A stretch of 64,000 bases of DNA from Roseovarius confluentis (GTDB taxonomy: Bacteria; Pseudomonadota; Alphaproteobacteria; Rhodobacterales; Rhodobacteraceae). The notes under the pieces are model-generated. The model made no database searches. It saw only the letters and a list, made by a program, of their open reading frames with translations, and was not told the origin of the DNA. Shown here piece after piece: positions 55,209 through 62,631 of this stretch (the first letter of the stretch is position 1; each line of letters starts with the position of its first letter). A program made the translations under genes and the position numbers. The DNA lies in assembly GCF_002917925.1 (NCBI RefSeq), contig NZ_PPFE01000004.1:62001-126000 (forward strand). The letters run 5' to 3'.

Positions 55209-56141
55209 TCAGGCTTTCTCTTCCAGTTCGCGCAGGTAGTCGGCGCCGCGCTCGGCCATAGGGCCGGTGCCATCTTTCCAGCGCCGGTGAATCCAGAACC
55301 ATTGTTCCATGTTGTCGCGCACGGCCGCTTCCAGCCGGGTATTGAATTCGCGCGTCATTGTAACCGGGTCGGAATGGGCGATGGGCGTCTCTGTGTGGAT
55401 GGTGAAGTGGAGGCCGTCAGGATCGCGCAGCCCCCAGACCGGGACCAGCAGGGCGTCGAATTTCAGCGCCATTTCGGCGGTGGCGAGGGACGTCAGTGCG
55501 GGCTTGCCGAAGAAGTCGAGCGGCACGCCGTCATGGGCGTTGAGGTCGTTCAGGATCGCCAGCACGCCGCCCGAGCGCAGGTGCTTGACCATTTGCATCA
55601 TGCCTTTGCGCCCCTGTTCGAACATCGGTTCACTGAGCGCGGCCATGGCGCGGACGTAATGCGTATTGAAGGGCCGGTTGGCCATGGGGCGGTAGAACAC
55701 GCCCATGTTGAAACCCTGTTCCATCATCGCCATGCGCGCGGCATTGAAGCTGCCGAAATGGCCGGTGACGAAGATGACCGGGCGGCCGGCGTCGCGGGCG
55801 GCACGGATATCGGGCAGGCCGGGGCCGACGACGGGCGACTTGCGGGCGTGGTCGGGGAACTCGGGCGAGTAGAGCTCCATCATGTTGCGCCCGGCGTTGT
55901 CGGGCACGCGGCGGGCCAGTGTCTCGATTTCGGATCGCGACAGGTCGGGGCGAACGAGGGCGAGGTTTTCGCGCACGCGATTGCGATAGCCCGCGAGCGG
56001 CGCCAGGATGCGCGTGGTCAGCCACGCCGCGAAGGGCACACGCCAGCGGTAGGGCAGAAGGCCGGCCATGCGGATGGGGGCCACGAGGACCGCGCCGGTC
56101 AGGCGTTCGCCGAGGGGGATTTTTTCGGGCTCGCTGCTCAT
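55209..56141 (-). CDS. LpxL/HtrB-family lipid A acyltransferase homologue
   Basis: A 310-residue inner-membrane-associated acyltransferase: YRNRVRENLALVRPDL near the N-terminus and IFVTGHFGSFNAARMAM in the centre. The catalytic HX4(D/E) motif reads HFGSFN, so the acidic residue is Asn. Later segments (FFGKPALTSLATAEMALKF, WFWIHRRWKDG) are typical of the family. It normally adds a secondary acyl chain to lipid A; here activity is uncertain because of the Asn. Same strand as the nitrile hydratase genes but not overlapping. Confidence 0.85.
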   Translation of the reverse strand: MSSEPEKIPLGERLTGAVLVAPIRMAGLLPYRWRVPFAAWLTTRILAPLAGYRNRVRENLALVRPDLSRSEIETLARRVPDNAGRNMMELYSPEFPDHARKSPVVGPGLPDIRAARDAGRPVIFVTGHFGSFNAARMAMMEQGFNMGVFYRPMANRPFNTHYVRAMAALSEPMFEQGRKGMMQMVKHLRSGGVLAILNDLNAHDGVPLDFFGKPALTSLATAEMALKFDALLVPVWGLRDPDGLHFTIHTETPIAHSDPVTMTREFNTRLEAAVRDNMEQWFWIHRRWKDGTGPMAERGADYLRELEEKA

Positions 56142-56172
56142 GGGCAGGGGATACGCCGGGGGCGGGGCTGCC

Positions 56173-56823
56173 TCAAGTGTTTTCGGGCACGAGGGCCAGG
56201 CCGGTGCCGATCATGGAGTCGCGGGTGACCAGTCTGGCCAGCGCGGCGGCGTCCATGCCATCAGTGCCTTCGGGCCGGGCGGGCAGCACGATGTAGCGCA
56301 TGTCGGCGGTGCTGTCGTGGACGCGGATTTGCGTCGTCTGGGGCAGCTCCACGCCGAATTCGCGCAGCACCGCGCGGGGTTCGCGGACCGCGCGGGAGCG
56401 GTAGGCGCGGGTCTTGTACCAGTCGGGCGGCAGGCCCAGCAGGTTGCGCGGGTAGCACGAACAGAGCGTGCAGACGATCATGTTGTGGGTGTCGGCAGTG
56501 TTCTCGACCGCCACGAGGTGCAGCGGCCCGATGTCGAAGCCCATTTCGCGCGTGGCATCGCCGGCATTGTCCATGAGCCGCGCCTTGAACTCCGGATCGG
56601 TCCAGGCGCGGGCCACCACGGCGGCACCGTTGGCCGGGGAGCGGGCATCCATGGCGTCGATCTGGGTGGCGATCTCTGCCGGTGTGAGGTGGCCCTTTTC
56701 GATCAGGAGTTCGCGTACGGCGATTTCCATGCGCTGGAAATAGGTGAGGGGGGCGTCGTTGTCCTGCCGGTAGGGGTGGCCGGAAGGCGAGAGATGATCA
56801 TGGTCGTGGTGGTCGTGCGGCAT
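56173..56823 (-). CDS. nthA: nitrile hydratase alpha subunit (cobalt type; thiocyanate hydrolase gamma-like)
   Basis: 216 residues. A His-rich N-terminus (MPHDHHDHDH) is followed by the alpha-subunit fold and the metal-binding motif VCTLCSCYPRNLLG (about 117-130). The CTLCSC form (Thr rather than Ser) is that of non-corrin cobalt enzymes, in which two of the cysteines are oxidised. It hydrates nitriles to amides, or in the thiocyanate-hydrolase subgroup converts thiocyanate to carbonyl sulfide. It is the last of three coupled genes, starting 1 bp after the previous stop. Confidence 0.9.
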   Translation of the reverse strand: MPHDHHDHDHLSPSGHPYRQDNDAPLTYFQRMEIAVRELLIEKGHLTPAEIATQIDAMDARSPANGAAVVARAWTDPEFKARLMDNAGDATREMGFDIGPLHLVAVENTADTHNMIVCTLCSCYPRNLLGLPPDWYKTRAYRSRAVREPRAVLREFGVELPQTTQIRVHDSTADMRYIVLPARPEGTDGMDAAALARLVTRDSMIGTGLALVPENT

Positions 56824-56824
56824 G

Positions 56825-57097
56825 TCAGGCCTCTTCCAGCCAATGGTCGTAGATTTCGGCATCCAAGGTATCGGTGGGGTTTTCCGCGGCGTCGCCCCAG
56901 AGTTCGGCCATGGAAAAGCGGACGCGGTAGAGGGTCTTTTCGGCTGCGGGCAGGCCGTAGGCGAGTTGCTCTGGGTTCTTGAAGCGCCCGAGGATGCGCT
57001 CGATCTCTCCGGTCTTGCCGCGCAGGTAAAAGGGCGCGCGGATGTGGCCCGGCGGGGTCATCGTCTTCACGCGGACCTTGGTGCCTGCGGACGTCAT
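56825..57097 (-). CDS. nthB: nitrile hydratase beta subunit, C-terminal (SH3-like) half as a separate protein
   Basis: 90 residues: VRVKTMTPPGHIRAPFYLRG then LYRVRFSMAELWGD and DTLDAEIYDHWLEEA. This is the C-terminal SH3-like domain of the NHase beta subunit (GHTRxPxYxRGKxG, then the ARELWG region). It overlaps the preceding gene by 4 bp (ATGA). In thiocyanate hydrolase the beta subunit is likewise split into two polypeptides. Confidence 0.85.
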   Translation of the reverse strand: MTSAGTKVRVKTMTPPGHIRAPFYLRGKTGEIERILGRFKNPEQLAYGLPAAEKTLYRVRFSMAELWGDAAENPTDTLDAEIYDHWLEEA

Positions 57098-57429
57098 TCC
57101 TGCGCCTCGCCATAGGTTGGGCCGCGTTTGGCGATTTCTTCCATGCGCTGGCCCAGTTCCTCGAGGCTGTAGACGCCCGCCTCGACCAGGTTCTGGTTCG
57201 TGGCGGCTATCCAGCGGTCGTAATAGGAGTATTTCTCGAACGCGTCCTCGCCCATGTCCTCGAGCGCGCGCCTGAGGCCGTCGACGGTGAAGAGACCCTT
57301 GGCGCCGCAGAGCACCATGAGGGCGTCGACGCGTTTTTCCCAAAGGGCGAAGTCGTGGCTTTCCATCGGGATGGGGCCGGCGGAGTGTCCGCCCATGTCG
57401 TGCCAGCGGCGTTCAGGAGTATCGGTCAT
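57094..57429 (-). CDS. nitrile hydratase beta subunit, N-terminal half as a separate protein (or accessory protein)
   Basis: 111 residues with the beta-subunit N-terminal signature WHDMGG and the helical region WEKRVDALMVLCGAKGLF, YYDRWIAATNQNLVEAGVYSLEEL. The HDMGG start favours a true beta N-half rather than the homologous NHase activator, but the two families are related and the distinction is not certain. First gene of the three-gene operon. Confidence 0.8.
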   Translation of the reverse strand: MTDTPERRWHDMGGHSAGPIPMESHDFALWEKRVDALMVLCGAKGLFTVDGLRRALEDMGEDAFEKYSYYDRWIAATNQNLVEAGVYSLEELGQRMEEIAKRGPTYGEAQE

Positions 57430-57480
57430 GGTCGCAGGTTAGGACGGCGGGGCGGGGCCTGTCCATGGGTTTGCGCGAGC

Positions 57481-57506
57481 GCGTGGGTTTTCACCCACCC
57501 TACGCG
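57481..57506. repeat. intergenic palindromic repeat, copy 7
   Basis: GCGTGGGTTTTCACCCACCC then TACGCGA. Its last bases overlap the stop region of the downstream zinc-ribbon gene (from 57500). Confidence 0.75.
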
Positions 57507-57724
57507 ATGTAGCCTTCGCCATTGCACAGCCCGCAGCGGGTGGTCTTGCGTCCGAAGCAGCCGTCGCAGCGATCATGAATGGGTTTCCCGACGCGGTCGA
57601 GCCGCCGATGCGTGGTGCCGTGGCCAAAGCAGACCTGACAGGGCGCCTGTCCCGATCCGGTGCAGCGGTGGCAGCGGCGCATCTGCGGGTGCTCTTGGTA
57701 GAGTCTGTTGAATCCGACTTTCAT
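57500..57724 (-). CDS. small DnaJ-type zinc-ribbon protein
   Basis: A 74-residue protein with four CxxC knuckles of DnaJ central-domain type: CHRCTGSG (18-25), CQVCFGHG (29-36), CDGCFGRK (53-60) and CGLCNGEG (64-71). It should bind two zinc ions. It lacks J or substrate domains, so it resembles stand-alone DnaJ zinc-finger proteins of unknown role. AAGGACC precedes the ATG at 57724. The stop falls inside the palindromic repeat. Confidence 0.75.
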   Translation of the reverse strand: MKVGFNRLYQEHPQMRRCHRCTGSGQAPCQVCFGHGTTHRRLDRVGKPIHDRCDGCFGRKTTRCGLCNGEGYIA

Positions 57725-57795
57725 GACAAGGTCCTTTTCCCCGCCATACCCCGTGAATCGGGCATTTTGAGGGCCGGATCGCGGCCAGCTCGGTG

Positions 57796-58206
57796 TCAGC
57801 CCTTCGCGTCCTCGTCGCGTGGTTTGCCGGTGTAGAGCAACAAGCCCACGCCGATGGCCATGACGATGGCGACGAAGAGTGCCGGGGATCCGATGCAGCC
57901 TTCCTGCGCTGCGGCGATGCGCTGGCCGCCTGTGGGGTCGTAGATCGTGAAGGCCGAGACGAGGAGGCTCCAGCCGACAAAGACCGCCAGCGCGCCCCAT
58001 GCGCTGCGAAAGCGCAGAACGAGGGCGGAGGCAAGGAGCAGGGCCAGCGCGGCGGGTGAGCCGAAGAGCAGGATCGCCTCTTCCCATGCCGGGACGGGCG
58101 CGCCGTCCCAGTCGGGGCGGACCTTGGCGCAGACCTCCTGCGCGCGGGCGGTGGCGGGCAGGATCAGGGGCGCGGAGAGGATCAATCCTCTTCGAAGGGG
58201 TCCCAT
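57796..58206 (-). CDS. small membrane protein, function unknown
   Basis: 136 residues with a signal-like N-terminus (MGPLRRGLILSAPLILPATARA) and about three further hydrophobic segments (AALALLLASALVLRF, ALAVFVGWSLLVSAFTIY, LFVAIVMAIGVGLLLY). Family not recognised. It overlaps the 3' end of dnaX by 25 bp and is probably translated from the same mRNA. Confidence 0.65.
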   Translation of the reverse strand: MGPLRRGLILSAPLILPATARAQEVCAKVRPDWDGAPVPAWEEAILLFGSPAALALLLASALVLRFRSAWGALAVFVGWSLLVSAFTIYDPTGGQRIAAAQEGCIGSPALFVAIVMAIGVGLLLYTGKPRDEDAKG

Positions 58207-59954
58207 TCGTCGTCCACTTCGGGTAGCGCGTCGGCCTGCGCCTCGGCGGCGATGTCCTCGGGCGTGCGGATATCGTCGATGCGGGCCTCGGGGAAGGCGG
58301 CGAAGACGGCTTGCACCAGCGGGTGTTCGCGGGCCTCGGCCTCGAGCGCGTTGCGGGCGGCGTCGCGCACCTCGGCGATGGTCTCGCCCCCGCCTTCGTT
58401 CACGACCGTGACGCCCCAGCGGTTGCCGGTCCAGGTCTGCAGGCGGGTGCCGAGACGGGCCGCGAGATCGCGGGGGGCGTTTTCCGTGGGGACGAATTCG
58501 ATGCGGCCCGGTTGGTAGGCGGCGAGGCGCAGCGAGGTCTCGACCTCGACCAGCAGCTTGACGTCGCGATGGGCGCGGATGAGTTCGACCACGTGGTCGA
58601 AGGTGGGGTAATGCGCGAGGGAGGCATCGGCCTGCGTCGCTACCGCAGTGACGCCGCCACCGTTGCCGCCGCCAGTGGTTTGCGTCGGGGCATATCCGCC
58701 GGACTGGGACGCGGGGGCGCCATGGGTTTCGCCGCCGTTGCCGCCGCTTGGAGGTGTGGGCGCGGGGCCGGTGGGCGGCCCGGAGGGAGGATTGTCGCGC
58801 AGCCGGCGCACGAGGTCCTCGGGCGAGGGCAGGTCCGCGACGTGGGTCAGGCGGATGATCGCCATCTCAGCCGCCATCATGGAGTTGGGCGCGGCGGCGA
58901 CCTCCTCCAGTGCCTTCAGAAGCATCTGCCACATGCGGGTGAGCACGCGCATCGGCAGGGCCTCGGCCATCTGGCCGCCGCGGGTGCGCTCGTCGGGGCC
59001 GATGGTGGGGTCCTCTGCGGCCTCGGGCGTGATCTTGACCACGCTGACCCAGTGGGTGACTTCGGCCAGGTCGCGCAGCACCGCCATCGGGTCGGCGCCT
59101 TCGGCATATTGCGACGAAAGCTCGGTCAGGGCGCCGGCCGCGTCGCCCTTCATCACAAGATCGAAGAGGTCCATGACGCGGCCCCGGTCGGCGAGGCCCA
59201 GCATGGCGCGGACCTGTTCGGCGGTGGTCTCGCCCGCGCCGTGGGAGATGGCCTGATCGAGCAGCGAGGTGGCGTCCCGCGCCGAGCCTTCGGCGGCGCG
59301 GGTGATGAGCGCGAGCGCGTCCTCGGCGATTTGTGCGTTCTCGTTGCCGGCGATGCGGCGCAGGAGGTCGAGCATCACCTCGGGTTCGATCCGGCGCAGG
59401 TCGAAGCGCTGGCAGCGCGACAGGACCGTCACCGGGACCTTGCGGATCTCGGTGGTGGCGAAGATGAACTTCACGTGCGCGGGGGGTTCCTCGAGCGTCT
59501 TCAGAAGCGCGTTGAACGCGCCCGTGGAGAGCATGTGAACCTCGTCGATGATGTAGACCTTGTAGCGGGCCGAGGCCGCGCGGTAGTGCACGCTTTCGAT
59601 GATTTCGCGGATGTTGCCGACGCCGGTATTCGAGGCCGCGTCCATTTCCAGCACGTCGACATGCCGGCCTTCCATGATTGCCTTGCAATGCTCGCACTCG
59701 CCGCACGGGTCGGTGGTGGGGCCGCCCTCGCCATCCGGGCCGATGCAGTTCATGCCCTTTGCGATGATCCGGGCGGTGGTCGTCTTCCCCGTGCCGCGGA
59801 TGCCGGTCATGATGAAGGCCTGCGCGATGCGGTCGGCCTCGAACGCGTTCTTGAGCGTGCGCACCATCGCGTCCTGCCCGACGAGATCGGCAAAGGTCTC
59901 GGGGCGGTATTTCCGGGCCAGCACCTGATAGCCGCTGTCTTGGGTGTCGCTCAT
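58182..59954 (-). CDS. dnaX: DNA polymerase III subunit gamma/tau
   Basis: A 590-residue clamp-loader ATPase. Walker A is GIRGTGKTTTARIIAKG, the zinc module is CGECEHCKAI, Walker B/SRC are VYIIDEVHML and VLSRCQRFDLRRI. A Gly/Pro-rich linker (about 395-450) precedes the C-terminal tau domain. The length and domains are those of full-length tau. Unlike in many relatives it is not next to ybaB-recR, which lie at 39690-40644. Confidence 0.96.
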   Translation of the reverse strand: MSDTQDSGYQVLARKYRPETFADLVGQDAMVRTLKNAFEADRIAQAFIMTGIRGTGKTTTARIIAKGMNCIGPDGEGGPTTDPCGECEHCKAIMEGRHVDVLEMDAASNTGVGNIREIIESVHYRAASARYKVYIIDEVHMLSTGAFNALLKTLEEPPAHVKFIFATTEIRKVPVTVLSRCQRFDLRRIEPEVMLDLLRRIAGNENAQIAEDALALITRAAEGSARDATSLLDQAISHGAGETTAEQVRAMLGLADRGRVMDLFDLVMKGDAAGALTELSSQYAEGADPMAVLRDLAEVTHWVSVVKITPEAAEDPTIGPDERTRGGQMAEALPMRVLTRMWQMLLKALEEVAAAPNSMMAAEMAIIRLTHVADLPSPEDLVRRLRDNPPSGPPTGPAPTPPSGGNGGETHGAPASQSGGYAPTQTTGGGNGGGVTAVATQADASLAHYPTFDHVVELIRAHRDVKLLVEVETSLRLAAYQPGRIEFVPTENAPRDLAARLGTRLQTWTGNRWGVTVVNEGGGETIAEVRDAARNALEAEAREHPLVQAVFAAFPEARIDDIRTPEDIAAEAQADALPEVDDEWDPFEED

Positions 59955-60030
59955 GCCACGCCTTTTGGGATTCGAATTTGCGGGCAGAGTAGAGGCGACA
60001 CGCGCCGGGGTCCAGCAGGGGGTGCGGGGA

Positions 60031-60423
60031 TCACAGGCTCCAGAGGATGGCGCCGGTGGCGAGGGTGGCCAGCGTCATCAGGCTTGCCAGCAGGGTGAAG
60101 TTTTTCGTGGGCATGGGCGCGGCATCGTAGGTTTCCATGCTGCTGATGGTCTTGCGGGCCTGGTTACGGGCGGCCCAGAACACGACGATGGCGATGACGA
60201 GAAAGGCCGATGCCACGGCCTTGGCGGCCCAGGTGGGCTCGAACGCGCCGAACACGGCCTTGAGGCCAATGGCGACGCCGACCGCACCCAGCCCCGTGCC
60301 CATCCAGCTGTTGAAGGTGCGCTCGTTGGCAAGGATCGTGCGGTCCGACGCCCAGTCGGTGCGATTCTCGGCCCACCTGGTTTTCTTGTCCTGCTCGCCG
60401 TGGTCGGCGTCGTCCTGTGGCAT
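60031..60423 (-). CDS. DUF202 membrane protein (YidH type)
   Basis: 130 residues. A charged N-terminus is followed by RTILANERTFNSWMGTGLGAVGVAIGL, the DUF202 hallmark, and three hydrophobic segments in all. Function unknown; members are small inner-membrane proteins. It is divergent from the YpfJ-like gene. Confidence 0.85.
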   Translation of the reverse strand: MPQDDADHGEQDKKTRWAENRTDWASDRTILANERTFNSWMGTGLGAVGVAIGLKAVFGAFEPTWAAKAVASAFLVIAIVVFWAARNQARKTISSMETYDAAPMPTKNFTLLASLMTLATLATGAILWSL

Positions 60424-60521
60424 TCCCGGCTCCTTGCGAAATTTTCGTTCATATTCAGTATATCCGAAAGAACGAAAACCGGGCTATGTTGGTTGCGGTT
60501 CATCGTCCTTGGGGGGACATC

Positions 60522-61352
60522 ATGCGGTTGAAAGGGTTTCGGCGCAGCCGGAATATCGAGGATCGGCGCCGGTCCGGCGGGGGTGGGTTGCAGCTTGGCG
60601 GAGTCGGTCTGCTGATCGTGCTGGCAATCGGGTATTTCGCCGGAATCGACGTGACGCCGCTGTTGGAAGGCGCGGGCGGACAGCAGAGCACCCCGCGCGA
60701 GATCAGCGCCGAGAACGAGGCGGCGGCGGAGTTCACGTCGCGCGTGCTGGCCACCACCGAAGAGGTCTGGGACCAGGTGTTCGAGCAGCAGCTGGGCGAG
60801 AGCTATGTGCCGCCGGTGCTCGTGTTGTACGCGGGTGTGACACAAAGCCCCTGTGGCGGGGCGTCGGGGGCGACGGGGCCGTTTTACTGCCCGGCGGATC
60901 GCAAGGCGTATCTGGATACCGAGTTCTTCGGCACGCTGTCGCGCGAGCTGGGGGCGAAGGGGGATTTTGCGGCGGCCTACGTGATCGCCCACGAGGTGGC
61001 GCATCACGTGCAGAACCAGTTGGGCATCCTGCCGGAGGTGAACCGCGCGCGGCAGCAGGCCAGCCAAGTGGAGGCCAACCGGCTGACGGTGCGCCTGGAA
61101 TTGCAGGCCGATTGCCTGTCGGGAGTCTGGGCGCGGTCGGTCGAAGGGCTGCTGGAGCCGGGCGACATCGAGGAGGCACTGAACGCGGCGCGGCGGATCG
61201 GGGATGATCATCTGCAGAAACGCGCGGGTCGGGTGCCGCAGCCGCATACCTTCACGCATGGCACGTCCGAGCAGCGGTCGCGCTGGTTCGCCACAGGCTA
61301 CGAGAGCGGCGACGTGCGGTCCTGCGACACGTTCGCAGCGGATCGTCTCTGA
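60522..61352 (+). CDS. YpfJ-family neutral zinc metallopeptidase
   Basis: A 276-residue protein with an N-terminal basic region (MRLKGFRRSRNIEDRR) and one membrane helix (GLLIVLAIGYFAGI). Its metal motif HEVAHH is in YVIAHEVAHHVQNQLG, and PFYCPADRKAYLDTEFF lies just before. It belongs to the putative neutral zinc metallopeptidase (PF04228) family. The ATG at 60522 follows a GGGGGG site. Likely membrane-anchored with a periplasmic catalytic domain. Confidence 0.88.
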   Translation: MRLKGFRRSRNIEDRRRSGGGGLQLGGVGLLIVLAIGYFAGIDVTPLLEGAGGQQSTPREISAENEAAAEFTSRVLATTEEVWDQVFEQQLGESYVPPVLVLYAGVTQSPCGGASGATGPFYCPADRKAYLDTEFFGTLSRELGAKGDFAAAYVIAHEVAHHVQNQLGILPEVNRARQQASQVEANRLTVRLELQADCLSGVWARSVEGLLEPGDIEEALNAARRIGDDHLQKRAGRVPQPHTFTHGTSEQRSRWFATGYESGDVRSCDTFAADRL

Positions 61353-61364
61353 GGGCCGGGCGGC

Positions 61365-61847
61365 ATGTCGCAGTTCGTCATATACGCGTTGCCGGTGGCC
61401 GAGGGCATTCTCGGCATCGCCCCGATGCCGGGCAGAGGCGGGCATTGGGACGACGATTTGCAGCATCTCGCCGATTGGAAGCCCGCGCTGGTTCTTTCGA
61501 TGACCACCGTGTCGGAACAGGTCAGCCACGGCCTGACGGATATGGGGGCCGAGATCCAGGACAAGGGCACGAGGTGGATCCACCTGCCTGTCGAGGATAT
61601 GGGCGTGCCTGCGCCGGAGCGGATCGAGGAGTGGCACATCGCCAGCAAGACTGCGCTGGCCGCACTGCAGGGCGGGGGGCGCGTGTTGATCCACTGTTTC
61701 GGAGGCTGCGGGCGCTCCGGTATGGCGGCGCTGCGCCTGATGGTCGAGGCTGGCGAGGACGCGGACGAGGCATTGGAGCGGTTGCGCGCGGTGCGGCCCT
61801 GTGCGGTGGAAACCGATGCGCAGTTGAAGTGGGCGCGCGCGGGCTGA
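61365..61847 (+). CDS. dual-specificity/protein-tyrosine phosphatase-like protein
   Basis: 160 residues with the active-site loop C-x5-R in IHCFGGCGRSGMAAL and an upstream region WIHLPVEDMGVPAPE that includes the general-acid Asp. It would hydrolyse phosphate esters through a cysteinyl intermediate; substrate unknown. It lies 12 bp after the metallopeptidase gene and is probably in the same operon. Confidence 0.85.
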   Translation: MSQFVIYALPVAEGILGIAPMPGRGGHWDDDLQHLADWKPALVLSMTTVSEQVSHGLTDMGAEIQDKGTRWIHLPVEDMGVPAPERIEEWHIASKTALAALQGGGRVLIHCFGGCGRSGMAALRLMVEAGEDADEALERLRAVRPCAVETDAQLKWARAG

Positions 61848-61856
61848 GGCGGGGAG

Positions 61857-61877
61857 AAATTTTTTGTGAAAAAATTT
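61857..61877 (+). terminator. AT-rich palindrome after the phosphatase gene
   Basis: AAATTTTTT-GTG-AAAAAATTT: 9-bp arms, 10 bp after the stop codon. Together with the next palindrome it may act in termination. Confidence 0.45.
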
Positions 61878-61881
61878 GGGA

Positions 61882-61902
61882 CAGAATTTTTGAAAAATTC
61901 TG
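61882..61902. repeat. second AT-rich palindrome
   Basis: CAGAATTTTT-G-AAAAATTCTG: perfect 10-bp arms around one base, immediately after the first palindrome. Confidence 0.5.
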
Positions 61903-61930
61903 TTGGCATCGAGTGATGTGGGTTTCTTGG

Positions 61931-62027
61931 GTTGTTCTGTGGAAGCCTCTCGGGGATGCGGTGCATCCCCTTTCGGCCGACGTAAATCGGACTGCGCCCG
62001 GTTTACTTGGGTGAGAGGCTGGACAAC
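61931..62027 (+). ncRNA. candidate structured RNA (three-way junction)
   Basis: Nested complementarity: an outer helix GTTGT (61931-61935)/ACAAC (62023-62027) and AGCCTCTC (61944-61951)/GAGAGGCT (62013-62020) encloses two hairpins, GGGGATGC-GGT-GCATCCCC (61952-61970) and GTAAATCGG/CCGGTTTAC (61982-61990 with 61998-62006, one wobble). It resembles no RNA family I recognise. It could equally be a palindromic repeat; the strand is not determined by sequence. Confidence 0.35.
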
Positions 62028-62187
62028 GACCTGTGTTTATTAAAATCAATAAGTTAGATGTAGTTTTGTAACCGTGTAACCGCATATGAAATGGGCAAGT
62101 GATGTAGCTTTAATTTGACTCCGTCTGCCGTCAGAACACGTCAGCTCTTATCGTTTCAGTGCTAATTGTAGAATCACTAGATGCCCG
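62028..62187. other. AT-rich gap without a recognised feature
   Basis: The composition is clearly lower in GC than the core region to the left. It has a short tandem GTAACCG-TGTAACCG. No gene or attachment-site duplicate was recognised. It may be the boundary of an acquired island. Confidence 0.3.
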
Positions 62188-62631
62188 TCACGGCAGACAG
62201 TTGTCCGGATCATCGAGACTGCCCTGCCCTTCGATGCATGAGCGGACGTCGGAAAGCACCTCTTCTGATCGCCGCAGGTCACGTCTAGTTTCCTCCAAAT
62301 CTTCCAAGGCGATCTGGAATTCTGTGCGCATATCACGAGCTTCTTCCAGAAGCATGTTGTAGTCATCGACCAGTGTATTGAACCGGATCAGCAGGCCATC
62401 GTATTCCGCGCCGCACTCGGTCAGGTTCGATTTGCATGTGAACCCTTCGTAGTTGCACTGGTAGCTTTCAAAGCACGCCGCGTCCTGGCTGACGCATTTG
62501 CCGCGGCTGGAGCACACCGTATCGCCATATCCAAGGCAGGCGGGACGGTCGCCCATGCCGCAAGAGAAGCTCTGAGCCATCGACATGGACGGTATCACGA
62601 TGATCGCGAGGAGAAGTCGCAGGATCCTCAT
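62188..62631 (-). CDS. secreted cysteine-rich coiled-coil protein coupled to the restriction gene
   Basis: A 147-residue protein with a signal peptide (MRILRLLLAIIVIPSMSMA, cut before Gln20). Eight Cys are spaced between residues 24 and 73 (for example CGMGDRPACLGYGDTVC, then CVSQDAACFESYQC), suggesting disulfides. A coiled coil follows (about 85-130, LLEEARDMRTEFQIALEDLEE) with two more Cys near the end. Family not recognised. The start overlaps the type ISP stop by 4 bp (ATGA), so it is translationally coupled to a cytoplasmic restriction enzyme. Confidence 0.75.
   Translation of the reverse strand: MRILRLLLAIIVIPSMSMAQSFSCGMGDRPACLGYGDTVCSSRGKCVSQDAACFESYQCNYEGFTCKSNLTECGAEYDGLLIRFNTLVDDYNMLLEEARDMRTEFQIALEDLEETRRDLRRSEEVLSDVRSCIEGQGSLDDPDNCLP

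Noticed and set aside
58311-60098. A 595-codon plus-strand open frame inside dnaX
   Set aside because: Antisense to dnaX; no motifs.
61931-62027. The structured segment as a tRNA or tmRNA
   Set aside because: There is no cloverleaf, T-loop consensus or CCA end, and no tag-peptide frame, so only a generic structured-RNA or repeat label is justified.
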